A stretch of 64,000 bases of DNA from positions 1 through 64,000 of the forward strand of contig CAVOWK010000024.1 in assembly GCA_963700045.1 (NCBI GenBank). Direction: 5' to 3'. The stretch is from RPQJ01 sp963700045. GTDB lineage: Bacteria > Pseudomonadota > Gammaproteobacteria > Steroidobacterales > Steroidobacteraceae. Below, in pieces: positions 8,077-16,272 of this stretch (position 1 is its first letter; each line of letters begins with the position of its first letter). The notes under the pieces are model-generated. The model worked only from the letters and a program-made list of their open reading frames with translations, made no database searches and was not told the origin of the DNA. Made by a program: the position numbers and the translations under genes.

Positions 8077-9280
8077 TTACAAGCGCGCCCATGCTCTACG
8101 GATCGCTGGGTCCACGTCGCGCCGTCGTCGCCAGGCGATCAGCAGGACGATGGCGAGTGCGACGACTGCAAGGGCACGCAACGGATACACGATCGTCAGC
8201 ACGATCGGCGTCAGCAGCGCCCGTGCGCCGGCTCTGGACCATGAGTGCGCGGCAATGAATGCGGCCAGTGGCGGCGAATGCCGATAGTAGAAACGTATGA
8301 AAGCACGACCGATTGCGGTGCGCTGCAGGTAGCGATCGCGAAACTGCCGCAGGGCCACGACGTGCGGTTCGAGCGCAGATCCGTAGGCGGCGGTCGCGAT
8401 GAAGCAAGCGATCGTGCCGCCGCCCAAGTTGCCCACGTCGATCTCGCAGGTGTCGAAGACCGTGAGCAGGCTTGAGGCCGCGGCTTGATTGTTGTCGGTC
8501 GCGTAATCGGTCTCCGTGCTCGAGACGGCGAAGTTCAACGTCAGCGCTTGCTGCGTCTTGTTGCCAAAATCATTGGAGCGCGCCTGCAGGTTGACGGTCG
8601 AGTTAGGGGCGATCGAGGCGATCGTGCAGCGCGTGCCGGAGCAGCCGGCGCTGGTGAAGCGCAACCCGGGCGCGATGACGGGAGTCTGGCTCAGGTCGAC
8701 CAGGACGTTGCTGGCGGCGTCGGGCCCGGCGTTGGTCACCGCCACCTGCAATTCCAGATGACGCAACTTCTCGCAGGGCGGGCAGGATGTTGCCGCCGCC
8801 GCTCACTGACAAGTCGACACAGCGGTCGGTTGCGGTCTTGCGCACGGCGGCCACGGCGCGATTGTTCGATTTTTGCGTGTCGAGGCCGTGGTTGGTCTCC
8901 GCAACGTTGACGCTGCACGGTGGAACGGCGGACGCGACAACGATCGCCGGAATGACCAGTTGTGCCGTCGCACCGGCCGCCAGGTCGCCGACGATCCAGG
9001 CGCCGGAGGCTGAATCGTAGGTACCCATGCTGGTGAATGCCGCCAGGCCGGCCGGGATCGCGAGTTCCGCGGGCAGTTTGTCGGTGACCGTGACCGCGGT
9101 CGCCGGATCGGCACCGACGTTGTTCAGCGTGACCGTGAACTGGACCGGTTGACCCGGCCCGGGCACGGGGACGTCGACGGACATGCTGAGCGCAAGGTCC
9201 GGGGCGGCGAACACGAGTCCGGGGAACAGAGTGATGAGGGTGACGGCGACGATGGCTCGAGTGCTGGCTGCACGTGTCAT
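8077..9280 (-). CDS. DUF11-repeat surface protein with C-terminal CFI box and membrane anchor (frameshifted)
   Basis: The ATG at 9280 opens a signal peptide (STRAIVAVTLITLFPGLVFA). Two DUF11-type Ig-like repeats follow (VQFTVTLNNVGADPAT and LQVAVTNAGPDAAS), as in large bacterial surface proteins. Near the C terminus the CFI box CFIATAAYGS is followed by LRQFRDRYL, then a region typical of CFI-box-CTERM proteins, one transmembrane helix (LRALAVVALAIVLLIAW) and an Arg-rich tail RRRRDVD. This tripartite end is a known anchoring signal. The frame changes at about 8765-8780 between PALRE and EKLRHLELQ. The protein is probably envelope-associated. It lies between the two higA copies. Confidence 0.7.
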
Positions 9281-9756
9281 GCTGGCTTGCCTCGCGACGG
9301 TCGATGGTTTCGTCGAGTATCGTGGCTGCAATCGCCTGGTCGTAATCAGTGACTGTCCACGGCCTCGGTGGTGGATTCTGGACACGGCCCTTCCGGGGGC
9401 GTCTCTCCACCCGACGGCAGGCACTCTGTTGATGAATGGGAGCGGTGAGACCTTCTTCAACGCCGGCAGGATGAGCTGTTGACCACTATCCACAATCCAG
9501 AACCACTTCCTGCCACACTTCGCATCGACGATGGGTGTGTACGCCCGGCTCGGCAAGGGCTTTCACCATCCTGCCTGCCTCTGGACCCGATTCATGATAC
9601 GCGGGTCTCCGAACCAGTTATGGCCCAGCCACGATCAACCCGTTCGCGGTCATCCCGACAGCCAGGTGCCAAAGGACGCCGCCCTGACGCAGAAACCCAA
9701 GCGCTGGGCTGGGGCATCCATGCAGCCATCTTGTGGCGTGCCGGCCCGACAGAGAA
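9281..9756. other. Intergenic region without a recognised gene
   Basis: 476 bp between the DUF11 gene and the small Cys-rich protein gene. The weak frames show no family resemblance and no usable start with a ribosome-binding site. It should contain the DUF11-gene promoter, which I cannot place. Confidence 0.4.
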
Positions 9757-10119
9757 TCAATGATCCGTCACTCTCCGTCCGCGACTCACACGACGATCCG
9801 CACCCTTCGCCAACCGGGAGTTCGAGTCCCAGATGTCCCGATGGCGGCGGTCGTCCAGGTCGCGACGGTCTTCGTGATGCACGTACCGGCATTCACACGC
9901 ACCAACGTTGCAGGTTGGCTGCGGCAGTTGCGGCGCTTCACCTGAGAGAAACCGCTGGCCCCGGAATTTCTTTGCGGTCGGATGACAGCCTTGACCGGCC
10001 TTGATACTAACGGCGTGATAGGGGTTGGTGACGTGGTGGAAATGCATCGGGCGACCGGACAACCGCACCGTCGTCTGAATGCGCTTGCGTTGCCACCAGG
10101 AAAACAGGTTGAACTCCAT
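9757..10119 (-). CDS. Conserved small Cys-rich protein of unknown function
   Basis: A 120-aa protein from the ATG at 10119. It starts with MEFNLFSWWQRKR, then has a patch HAVSIKAGQGCHPTAKKFRGQRFLS, and a metal-site-like cluster CNVGACECRYVHHEDRRD followed by Arg-rich text (DRRHRDIWDSNSRL, RRVSRGRRVTDH). From memory, small proteins with a C-x4-C-x-C-x-Y-x-H-x2-DRR core are widespread in gammaproteobacteria with no assigned function. The spaced Cys/His residues suggest zinc or another metal; the basic end suggests nucleic-acid or membrane contact. There is no signal peptide. It lies alone between non-coding stretches in the accessory region. Confidence 0.65.
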   Translation of the reverse strand: MEFNLFSWWQRKRIQTTVRLSGRPMHFHHVTNPYHAVSIKAGQGCHPTAKKFRGQRFLSGEAPQLPQPTCNVGACECRYVHHEDRRDLDDRRHRDIWDSNSRLAKGADRRVSRGRRVTDH

Positions 10120-10546
10120 GGCCGACCCCCTCGTCGTTGAACCGCGCCCGACTCTTTGAGTCTTCCGACCGATTTCTAGCGCGGCGTTCCGTGCCACGCC
10201 CTCGAGCGAAGGACCGGGGTCGATGGAGTGGTGGCACCACGCGATTCGATGCCCCGAAACAGGATGGAAGCCGACCTGTAATCCGCGCAGCGTGCCGCGT
10301 GGTGCCGATTCGATCTCTTGACCGTTTAGACCACACTGCGACACGCATCTCAATCCGTTGCAGACATAATGCAGATCTTTTTCAGCTCCAACCTCTGAGT
10401 TGAGTCCAGCGCCGCCGTCGATCTTCCCGGGAAACACCCCGAAGCGGTCACGGTAGGCGGTTGTCCTGTCGCCCCTCAGCAGGCCCGGCATGGCAACGAC
10501 TGACTTCGCTGGACGGCTGCAATGGCATGGCCCTAACAGCCGATGC
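10120..10546. other. Intergenic region downstream of higA
   Basis: 427 bp with no convincing gene. The last ~60 bp before the higA stop resemble the sequence beside the truncated higA at about 7775-7833, so the duplicated unit extended past the gene. Nothing else was recognised. Confidence 0.45.
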
Positions 10547-10861
10547 CTACGCGGCGGCGGCCTGCTCGGCTGGCGCCACTTCGCGTTCGATCTTGCGGGC
10601 GCTCGTGCGCTCGGCGACACGCAGGTCGTAGATCGTCTGCAGGTTGAGCCACGACTGTGCATCGCCACCGAAGTAGCGCGCCAGGCGCATCGCCGTGTCG
10701 GCCGAGATGCCGCGGCGCTTCAGCACAATGTCATTGATACGCGGCGTTGGCACATGCAGGGCCTTGGCCAGTGCGTTCACACTGAGGCCCGAGGGCTTGA
10801 GGAAGTCCTCCTTCAGAATCTCGCCGGGATGAACCGGGCGCATGCCGTTCTTCAGTGCCAT
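10547..10861 (-). CDS. higA: HigA-family antitoxin / XRE-type regulator (orphan)
   Basis: A 104-aa protein with MRPVHPGEILKEDFLKPSGLS, the classic opening of HigA antitoxins, then a helix-turn-helix (SVNALAKALHVPTPRINDIV) and RGISADTAMRLARYFGGDAQSWLNLQ. It would bind a HigB RelE-like ribonuclease and repress their promoter. No higB is found on either side: the gene is preceded 18 bp upstream by tRNA-Cys and followed by non-coding DNA. It may be transcribed from the pgsA-tRNA operon. A truncated direct copy lies at 7834-8019. Its role as an antitoxin without a toxin is unclear; it may act only as a regulator or addiction remnant. Confidence 0.85.
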   Translation of the reverse strand: MALKNGMRPVHPGEILKEDFLKPSGLSVNALAKALHVPTPRINDIVLKRRGISADTAMRLARYFGGDAQSWLNLQTIYDLRVAERTSARKIEREVAPAEQAAAA

Positions 10862-10879
10862 GACTCGTCGCGTGGAAAA

Positions 10880-10953
10880 TGGAGGCTAGGGTCGGAATCG
10901 AACCGGCGTACACGGCTTTGCAGGCCGCTGCATGACCACTCTGCCACCTAGCC
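10880..10953 (-). tRNA. tRNA-Cys (GCA)
   Basis: The reverse strand folds into a cloverleaf: acceptor GGCTAGG/CCTAGCC, anticodon loop CTGCAAA giving GCA, T loop GTTCGATTC, discriminator T and encoded CCA. It follows tRNA-Gly on the same strand, the order seen downstream of pgsA in E. coli (glyW-cysT). Confidence 0.95.
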
Positions 10954-10987
10954 GCGATGGCCCGAAACATCCTCCCAGAAACGCATA

Positions 10988-11007
10988 ACCCCGGGAGTGC
11001 CCGGGGT
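10988..11007 (-). other. Hairpin in the tRNA spacer
   Basis: A perfect 8-bp stem ACCCCGGG/CCCGGGGT with a 4-nt loop lies between tRNA-Gly and tRNA-Cys. There is no T run, so it is more likely a processing or spacer structure than a terminator. Confidence 0.5.
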
Positions 11008-11019
11008 CATGCGAGGATC

Positions 11020-11095
11020 TGGAGCGGGTAACGAGGCTCGAACTCGTGACCTCGACCTTGGCAAGGTCGCGCTCTACCAACTGAGCTACACCCGC
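11020..11095 (-). tRNA. tRNA-Gly (GCC)
   Basis: The reverse strand gives acceptor GCGGGTG pairing with TACCCGC, D arm AGCTCAGTTGGTAGAGC, anticodon loop TTGCCAA (GCC), T loop GTTCGAGCC and encoded CCA. It is the first tRNA after pgsA. Confidence 0.95.
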
Positions 11096-11120
11096 TTGGG
11101 CTCACGAAAGCGAACTTTCG

Positions 11121-11726
11121 TCAGCCGCAAATTCTCGCTGCCGGACCCCTGCCTGTCAAGAGATGGGTCGTTTTGCGCAGTTCCGGCCAGGCGACCTGCA
11201 GGTACAAGACCATCGACCAGAGCGTCAGGACCGCCGCAATGACCAGCAGGACGATGCCGATCTCATAGATCGGGAGCCCGAACAGGTCGCTGCGATAGAC
11301 CATCAGGCTGAGGCCGACCATCTGCACGATGGTCTTCCACTTGCCGAGCGACGACACCTTGACCTTGGCCCGCGCGCCGAGGTGGGCCATCCATTCCCGC
11401 AGCGCCGAGACGGTGATTTCGCGGCCGACGATCACCATCGCCGACACCACGATCCACGGGTTCTGATCGTGGGCCACCAGCAGGATCAGTGCGATGGCGA
11501 CCATCAGCTTGTCGGCCACCGGATCGAGAAACTCGCCGAGCGGCGTGGTGACACCGAGCTTGCGTGCCAGGTAACCGTCGATCCAGTCGGTGACCGCTGC
11601 GAGGATGAACACGAGCGCCGCCAGCGGATCGCCCCAGGGCCCGCCCCAGTAGAAAAGCGCCACGAACAGCGGCACCGCGATGATGCGGCCGAGCGTGAGC
11701 GTGTTCGGGAGGGACTGCAGATTCAA
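11121..11726 (-). CDS. pgsA: CDP-diacylglycerol--glycerol-3-phosphate 3-phosphatidyltransferase
   Basis: This inner-membrane enzyme makes phosphatidylglycerophosphate from CDP-diacylglycerol and glycerol 3-phosphate, the committed step to phosphatidylglycerol and cardiolipin. The CDP-alcohol phosphotransferase signature is complete: Asp47, Asp50-Gly51, Ala54-Arg55, Gly64, Asp68 and Asp72 (DWIDGYLAR ... GEFLDPVADK). Several hydrophobic helices flank it (VPLFVALFYW, IVVSAMVIVG, IGIVLLVIAAVLTLWSMVLYL). Its 201 aa are slightly more than usual because of a tail after the final helix. It follows uvrC by 13 bp and precedes tRNA-Gly and tRNA-Cys, an arrangement conserved with E. coli. Confidence 0.95.
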   Translation of the reverse strand: MNLQSLPNTLTLGRIIAVPLFVALFYWGGPWGDPLAALVFILAAVTDWIDGYLARKLGVTTPLGEFLDPVADKLMVAIALILLVAHDQNPWIVVSAMVIVGREITVSALREWMAHLGARAKVKVSSLGKWKTIVQMVGLSLMVYRSDLFGLPIYEIGIVLLVIAAVLTLWSMVLYLQVAWPELRKTTHLLTGRGPAARICG

Positions 11727-11739
11727 GACGGCGACTCGG

Positions 11740-13552
11740 TCAGGTCCCAGGGTTCATTCGTTCGTAAATTTCCGTGGCCAGCTGCCGGCTGATGCCGTGC
11801 ACCCTGGCCAGGTCTTCCACCGACGCCTGCCGGATTCCCTGCAGCCCGCCAAAAGCCTTCAGCAATTCCCGGCGACGCTTGGGCCCCAGGCCGGGAATCT
11901 CCTCGAGCCACGACTCGCGCCGGCTGCGGTCGCGCGACTGCCGGTGACCGGTGATCGCAAAACGATGCGCTTCGTCGCGCACGCGCTGGATCAGGCGCAG
12001 GGCCGGCGAGTCGTCGGCGAGTATAAGCGCGGCCTCCTGCCCGGGAAAGAAAAGGCGTTCCTGCCCTGCCCTGCGGTCCGACCCTTTTGCGACGCTCACG
12101 ACCGCGAGGTCCGTCACTCCCACCCGCGCGAGCGCGGCCATGGCCGCATGCAACTGGCCCAGACCGCCGTCGATGAGCAGCAGATCGGGCATCGGCGCCT
12201 CGCCACGCATCACCCGGGCGAAGCGGCGTTCGACCGCCTGTTCGATGCCGGCGTAATCGTCGCCCGGCGTGATGTTGCGCAGGTTGAAGCGGCGGTAATC
12301 ACTCTTCAGCGGGCCTTCGGCGCCAAGCACCACGCAGGACGCGACCGCGGACTCACCCATCGAGTGGCTGACGTCGAAGCACTCGATGCGCTGTGGCGTC
12401 TTGCCGAGGTTCAACTCGCGCCCGACGGCATCGAGCTGGTCCGTGACCGTGGCGCGGCTCGACGCGCGCATCTTCAGGCCGAGCGCCGCGTTGTTGCGGG
12501 CCATCTCGATCCAGCGCGCGCGGGTGCCGCGGACGTTGCTGCGAATCTCCACGGTGTGCCCCGCCTTTTGCGCGAGCGCCTGCTCGAGCGCTGCGGTGCC
12601 TTCCACGGCACGCGACAGCACGATCTCGGACGGCGCCTCGCGCGCGAGGTAGTACTGCGCCAGGAAGCCCGCGAGCATTTCGCCCTCGTCGCCGAGACCA
12701 CCCTTGGGGAAGTAGTTCGAGCTGCCCAGGTTGCGTCCACCCCGCACGAAGACGACGGCGACGCAGAACTCGCCGCCCTCGTGCGCGATGCCGACGGCAT
12801 CGATGTCGTGCCCGGACATCCGCGTCATCACTTGCGTCGCCTGGATCTGCTTCAGCATCTGGATCTGGTCGCGCAGGCGCGCAGCCTGCTCATACGCGAG
12901 CTTCGATGCCGCCTCTTCCATGCGACTGACCGAGGTCGGCGATGACCTCGACGTTGCGGCCGTCGAGCACTTTGACGGCGTCGGCCACGTCGCGCGCGTA
13001 TTGCTCCGGCGAGACCAGGCCAACGCAAGGCCCGCTGCAGCGATCGATCTGGTGCTGCAGGCAGGGGCGCGAGCGGTTGGCGAAGAACGTGTCCTCGCAG
13101 GGGCGCAGGCGGAACAGCTTCTGCAGCAGCAGCAGCGTTTCGCGCGTTGCGACCGAGTTGGGATACGGGCCGAAAAACCGTCCGGGCAGTTTCTTCGTGC
13201 CGCGATAGAACGCAATGCGCGGGTAGGCGTGACCCGAGACGTGGATGAACGGAAAGCTCTTGTCGTCCTTGAGCAGGATGTTGTAGCGCGGCTTGTGCTG
13301 CTTGATCAGGTTGAATTCGAGCAACAGCGCCTCGGTCTCCGACGCGGTGACCGTGATCTCGACACGCGCCACCTGCGCCAGCAGCGCCATCGTCTTGTCG
13401 GCGTGAACGCGGCCATGGAAATAGCTCGAGACGCGGTTGCGCAGGTGCCGCGCCTTGCCCACGTAGAGAATCTCGTCGTCCTTGTCGAGCATGCGGTATA
13501 CGCCCGGCCGGGTCGGGAGCGCTGCAAGGAACGACTGCAGGTCGAAGGACAA
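11740..13552 (-). CDS. uvrC: Excinuclease ABC subunit C (one frameshift)
   Basis: UvrC makes the two incisions in nucleotide excision repair. The N-terminal GIY-YIG nuclease is clear (GVYRML ... EILYVGKARHLRNRVSSYF). A Cys-rich segment (RPCLQHQIDRCSGPC) follows, then the UVR helix pair (EEAASKLAYEQAARLRDQIQ), the RNase H-like nuclease with ECFDVSHSMGESAVAS, and a C-terminal double helix-hairpin-helix (EEIPGLGPKRRRELL, ARVHGISRQLA). The start must be the TTG at 13552, because an in-frame stop lies five codons upstream. The frame breaks at about 12927: DLG should run straight into SRMEEA, and one extra base is present. Because all domains are intact, I read this as a sequencing insertion. A G-rich repeat overlaps the upstream edge. 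Confidence 0.92.
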
Positions 13553-13553
13553 A

Positions 13554-13578
13554 GGGGTTAGGGGTTAGGGGTTAGGGG
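13554..13578 (+). repeat. G-quadruplex-type heptamer repeat (GGGGTTA)3GGGG
   Basis: Three perfect GGGGTTA units plus a final GGGG lie between the uvrC start codon and the end of the uracil-DNA glycosylase gene. The repeat encodes the last codons of that gene (PLTPNP, stop) and sits just upstream of the uvrC TTG. Four G4 tracts with 3-nt loops should fold into a quadruplex. A degenerate relative is at 35897-35928. Confidence 0.85.
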
Positions 13579-14235
13579 ATGGTCGGAAAGGCCGCGCGCG
13601 AGCTGCGTCGCGCGAGCCACCACCGCGCGGAACATGTCGGTCGTCAGCCTGCGGGTGTTCGTGTTGTACCGGCTGCAGTGGTACGAGTCGACCATCGTGA
13701 GGTTGCGCGGCAGCGTGTGCTCGGCGCCGTGGGCGAAAGCGAACGCGGACTGCTTGAGGCCCAGCGCGCGCAGCACCGCGCCGTGGGCGATCGCACCGAG
13801 CGCCAGCAGCACCGTGCCCTCCTTCACCCCGGCGAGTTCATGTGCCAGGTAGCGATTGCAGGTCGCGATCTCGGCCGGCAGCGGCTTGTTGCCCGGCGGC
13901 ACGCATTTGACCGAGTTCGAGATGCGGCAGCCGATGAGGCGCAGGCTGTCGTCCGCCGCGACCGATTGCGGCGCGGTCGACAAGCCGAACGCATGCAAGG
14001 TTTCGTACAGCAGGATCCCGGCATAGTCACCGGTGAATGGGCGGCCCGTCGCGTTGGCACCGTGGAAGCCGGGTGCGAGGCCCACGATCAACAGCCGCGC
14101 ATCCGGGTCGCCAAACGGGGCCACGGGCGCGCAGTGATACTGCGGATACTGGCGCTTGCCCGCGGTGAGAAACTCGGCGAGCCGCGGGCACAGCGTGCAG
14201 TGCGAATCGAAGGACGTGTCGGCGGGCGTCGTCAT
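13558..14235 (-). CDS. Uracil-DNA glycosylase, family 5 (UdgB-like)
   Basis: This 225-aa enzyme would remove uracil and other deaminated bases from DNA. It has the family motif GLAPGFHGANATGRPFTGD near residues 52-70, in which the acidic residue of ordinary glycosylases is absent, as is typical for family 5. Cysteines at HCTLCPRL, in VKCVPPG and in EIATCNRYL fit a [4Fe-4S] cluster. The C-terminal motif DSYHCSRYNTNTRRLT corresponds to the family HPSRQNTFTGRLT segment. The last residues are encoded by the GGGGTTA repeat. It lies just upstream of uvrC, giving a repair pair. Family 4 is the alternative, but GLAP..HGAN favours family 5. Confidence 0.85.
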   Translation of the reverse strand: MTTPADTSFDSHCTLCPRLAEFLTAGKRQYPQYHCAPVAPFGDPDARLLIVGLAPGFHGANATGRPFTGDYAGILLYETLHAFGLSTAPQSVAADDSLRLIGCRISNSVKCVPPGNKPLPAEIATCNRYLAHELAGVKEGTVLLALGAIAHGAVLRALGLKQSAFAFAHGAEHTLPRNLTMVDSYHCSRYNTNTRRLTTDMFRAVVARATQLARGLSDHPLTPNP

Positions 14236-14289
14236 GGCGCGACGAGCATAGCAGCCGACCCCGGGGCCCTCACCCGCGGATAGTTGCAG

Positions 14290-14384
14290 GCAGTCGATCC
14301 AGTCGTTCTTCCCGAGCTTGGAAAGGCAGACACGCGCTCGGGAAGAACGACTGGATCGACTGCTTGTTAGGCGGCGCCTGAGCG
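14290..14384 (+). repeat. Long-hairpin repeat, copy A
   Basis: A perfect 28-bp inverted repeat (arms 14290-14317 and 14336-14363) surrounds the 18-nt loop TTGGAAAGGCAGACACGC. The conserved flank GCGCCTGAGCG follows at 14374-14384. It points towards copy B. There is no T run after it. It may stop or stabilise transcripts, or be a mobile element end. Confidence 0.85.
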
Positions 14385-14584
14385 GCTCGTCGGGTGGAAA
14401 CGAGAGCCGACATTAGCGGCCAATGATTCACGCCCGACGACCCGCACGGCGCACGTTGCCGGCCAAGTGCAGAGGCGCTCAAGGTAGATCGGGTGCTCGC
14501 TGCGGGCAGCCGGCAAGACGGTGCCGACACTCTCTAGTCGCGGGATTGGTCTGGCTCACAGCGCGGTGATGTTACGTGCGCCGT

Positions 14585-14614
14585 GCACCTTTTCCGCCAT
14601 TGCGGAAAAGGTGC
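14585..14614 (+). repeat. Short perfect hairpin beside copy B
   Basis: Arms GCACCTTTTCCGC (14585-14597) and its complement (14602-14614) with a 4-nt loop. It adjoins the flank of copy B. It has no poly-T tail and its role is unknown. Confidence 0.7.
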
Positions 14615-14699
14615 TCAGGCGCTGTCTCGCAAGCGGTCGATCCGTGGCTTTCCCCAGGGCGCGTGTCTGCCTTTCCAAGCCCTGGGGAAAGCCACGGAT
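14613..14699 (-). repeat. Long-hairpin repeat, copy B (inverted relative to A)
   Basis: A perfect 21-bp inverted repeat (14640-14660 and 14679-14699) surrounds GCGTGTCTGCCTTTCCAA, the exact reverse complement of the copy A loop. The flank GCTCAGGCGCTGTC is at 14613-14626. The stem sequence differs from that of copy A. Copies A and B face each other over 276 bp. Confidence 0.85.
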
Positions 14700-14720
14700 T
14701 GGCCGCCTGCATCCCGCGCG

Positions 14721-14773
14721 CTATCTGCCTTTCCAAGCTCGGGGAAAGGCTCCGGATCGACCGCCTGCAGCCA
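14721..14773 (-). repeat. Long-hairpin repeat, truncated copy C
   Basis: Loop remnant TCTGCCTTTCCAA followed by one arm beginning GCTCGGGGAAAGGCTCCGGAT-like text and the outer flank GACCGCCTGCA shared with copy B. The partner arm is missing and replaced by unrelated GC-rich sequence, so no hairpin forms. Confidence 0.7.
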
Positions 14774-14827
14774 GCGCCCTGCCCCACCTCTCCCGTCGGA
14801 CCGGGAGAGGTGCGACGAGCAGGCAGC

Positions 14828-16135
14828 TCAGTGGTGGGCGCCACCCGTTGCGAACTGTTCTTCCTCGGTCGACCCGTGCATCGCAGTGGTCGACGAATGG
14901 CCTTCCTGGATCACGTTGGTGACGTCGTCGAAGTAGCCCGTGCCCACTTCCTGCTGGTGCGACACGAACGTGTAGCCACGGTCGCGCGCCGCGAACTCGG
15001 GTTCCTGCACCTTCTCGACGTAGGCCGTCATGCCGCTCTTCACGTACTCCTGGGCGAGGTCGAACATGTTGAACCACATGTTGTGGATGCCCGCGAGCGT
15101 GATGAACTGGTACTTGTAGCCCATCGCGCCGAGTTCGCGCTGGAACTTGGCGATGGTCGCGTCGTCGAGGTTCTTCTTCCAGTTGAAGCTCGGCGAGCAG
15201 TTGTACGCGAGCAGCTTGCCCGGGAACTGCTTGCGGATCGCCTCGGCGAACTTCTTTGCGAACGCGAGATCCGGCTTGCCGGTTTCGCACCACACCATGT
15301 CCGCATACGGCGCGTAGGCGAGGCCGCGCGAGATCGACTGCTCGACGCCCGGCTTCGTCTTGTAGAAGCCTTCAGGCGTGCGCTCGCCGGTGCAGAACGG
15401 CTTGTCGTTCGGGTCGACGTCGCTCGTCAGCAGGTCGGCTGCCTCGGCGTCCGTGCGCGCGAGGATGATCGTCGGGACGCCGGAGACGTCCGCCGCGAGA
15501 CGCGCGGCCACCAGCTTCTGCACCGCTTCCTGCGACGGCACCAGGACCTTGCCGCCCATGTGGCCGCACTTCTTGACCGAGGCGAGCTGGTCCTCGAAAT
15601 GCACGCCGCCGGCGCCGGCACGGATCATCGCCTTCATCAGCTCGAACGCGTTCAGCACGCCGCCGAAACCGGCCTCTGCGTCGGCGACGATCGGCGCGAA
15701 GAAATCGACGTAATCCTTGTGGCCCGCCGTGATGCCCCTCGAGTGCTGGATCTGGTCGGCGCGCTGGAACGACGAGTTGATGCGCTCGACGACCTTCGGC
15801 ACGGAGTCGACCGGGTACAGCGACTGGTCGGGATACATCGACATGTAGCTGTTGTTGTCGGCAGCGACCTGCCAGCCCGAAAGGTAGATGGCCTTGATGC
15901 CGGCCTTCACCTGCTGCATGGCCTGACCGCCCGTGAGCGCGCCGAGGCAGTTCACGTACGGCTCGGTGTTCACGAGCTTCCAGAGCTTCTCGGCGCCGAG
16001 TCGCGCGAGCGTGTATTCGACCTGTACGCTGCCGCGCAGGCGGACGACGTCTTCGGCGCTGTACGGTCGGCGGATGCCCGCCCAACGCGGATCCTTCGCC
16101 CATGAATCTCTCAGTTGTTGAGCCGGATTCGTCAT
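14828..16135 (-). CDS. aceA: Isocitrate lyase
   Basis: Isocitrate lyase splits isocitrate into glyoxylate and succinate, the first step of the glyoxylate shunt that allows growth on acetate and fatty acids. The 435-aa length equals that of the E. coli enzyme. The catalytic signature KKCGHMGGK is at 188-196 with the active Cys190; substrate and metal motifs SGWQVAADNNS, ADAEAGFGG and the C-terminal half (AYNCSPSFNW, ITLAGIHNMWF) are intact. The ATG at 16135 (MTNPAQQL) is chosen although the frame is open further up. Malate synthase is not in the window. Aconitase, which makes its substrate, lies at 33.2 kb. Confidence 0.96.
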   Translation of the reverse strand: MTNPAQQLRDSWAKDPRWAGIRRPYSAEDVVRLRGSVQVEYTLARLGAEKLWKLVNTEPYVNCLGALTGGQAMQQVKAGIKAIYLSGWQVAADNNSYMSMYPDQSLYPVDSVPKVVERINSSFQRADQIQHSRGITAGHKDYVDFFAPIVADAEAGFGGVLNAFELMKAMIRAGAGGVHFEDQLASVKKCGHMGGKVLVPSQEAVQKLVAARLAADVSGVPTIILARTDAEAADLLTSDVDPNDKPFCTGERTPEGFYKTKPGVEQSISRGLAYAPYADMVWCETGKPDLAFAKKFAEAIRKQFPGKLLAYNCSPSFNWKKNLDDATIAKFQRELGAMGYKYQFITLAGIHNMWFNMFDLAQEYVKSGMTAYVEKVQEPEFAARDRGYTFVSHQQEVGTGYFDDVTNVIQEGHSSTTAMHGSTEEEQFATGGAHH

Positions 16136-16272
16136 GATCGTCGTCCTCTGGTGGTATTCGTTGCGGGCAGACACACCGGGCCCCAGCCTCGTGTTGCACC
16201 GCACAATGAAGAATAGACGGGTGATTCAGTCCGGGCAAGCGTGAATTGCCCGCATCCGGGACAATCGGGTTC

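Larger units (their letters stand above)
14236..14827. other. Intergenic region packed with palindromic elements
   Basis: 592 bp without a gene between the glycosylase start and the aceA stop. It holds two full copies and one truncated copy of the long-hairpin repeat family and an extra 13-bp hairpin, listed separately. The 276 bp between the two full copies show no recognisable gene. Confidence 0.6.

Noticed and set aside
9812..9842. GGGAGTTCGAGTCCC, like a tRNA T arm
   Set aside because: No acceptor, D or anticodon arm can be folded around it, and it lies inside the reading frame of the small Cys-rich protein.
10988..11007. Hairpin between the tRNAs as a terminator
   Set aside because: No T run follows on the transcribed strand, and the second tRNA lies directly downstream.
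13554..13578. Telomere-like repeat as a sign of eukaryotic contamination or a linear end
   Set aside because: It is internal, short and flanked by bacterial repair genes in normal order.
14366..14372. GTTAGGC next to hairpin copy A, resembling an integron attC core site
   Set aside because: No matching GCCTAAC on the other side and no such core beside copies B, D or E; the loop-stem structure also differs from attC.
16163..16172. GGCAGACAC upstream of aceA as another copy of the hairpin loop
   Set aside because: No complementary arms flank it; a chance match to part of the loop.
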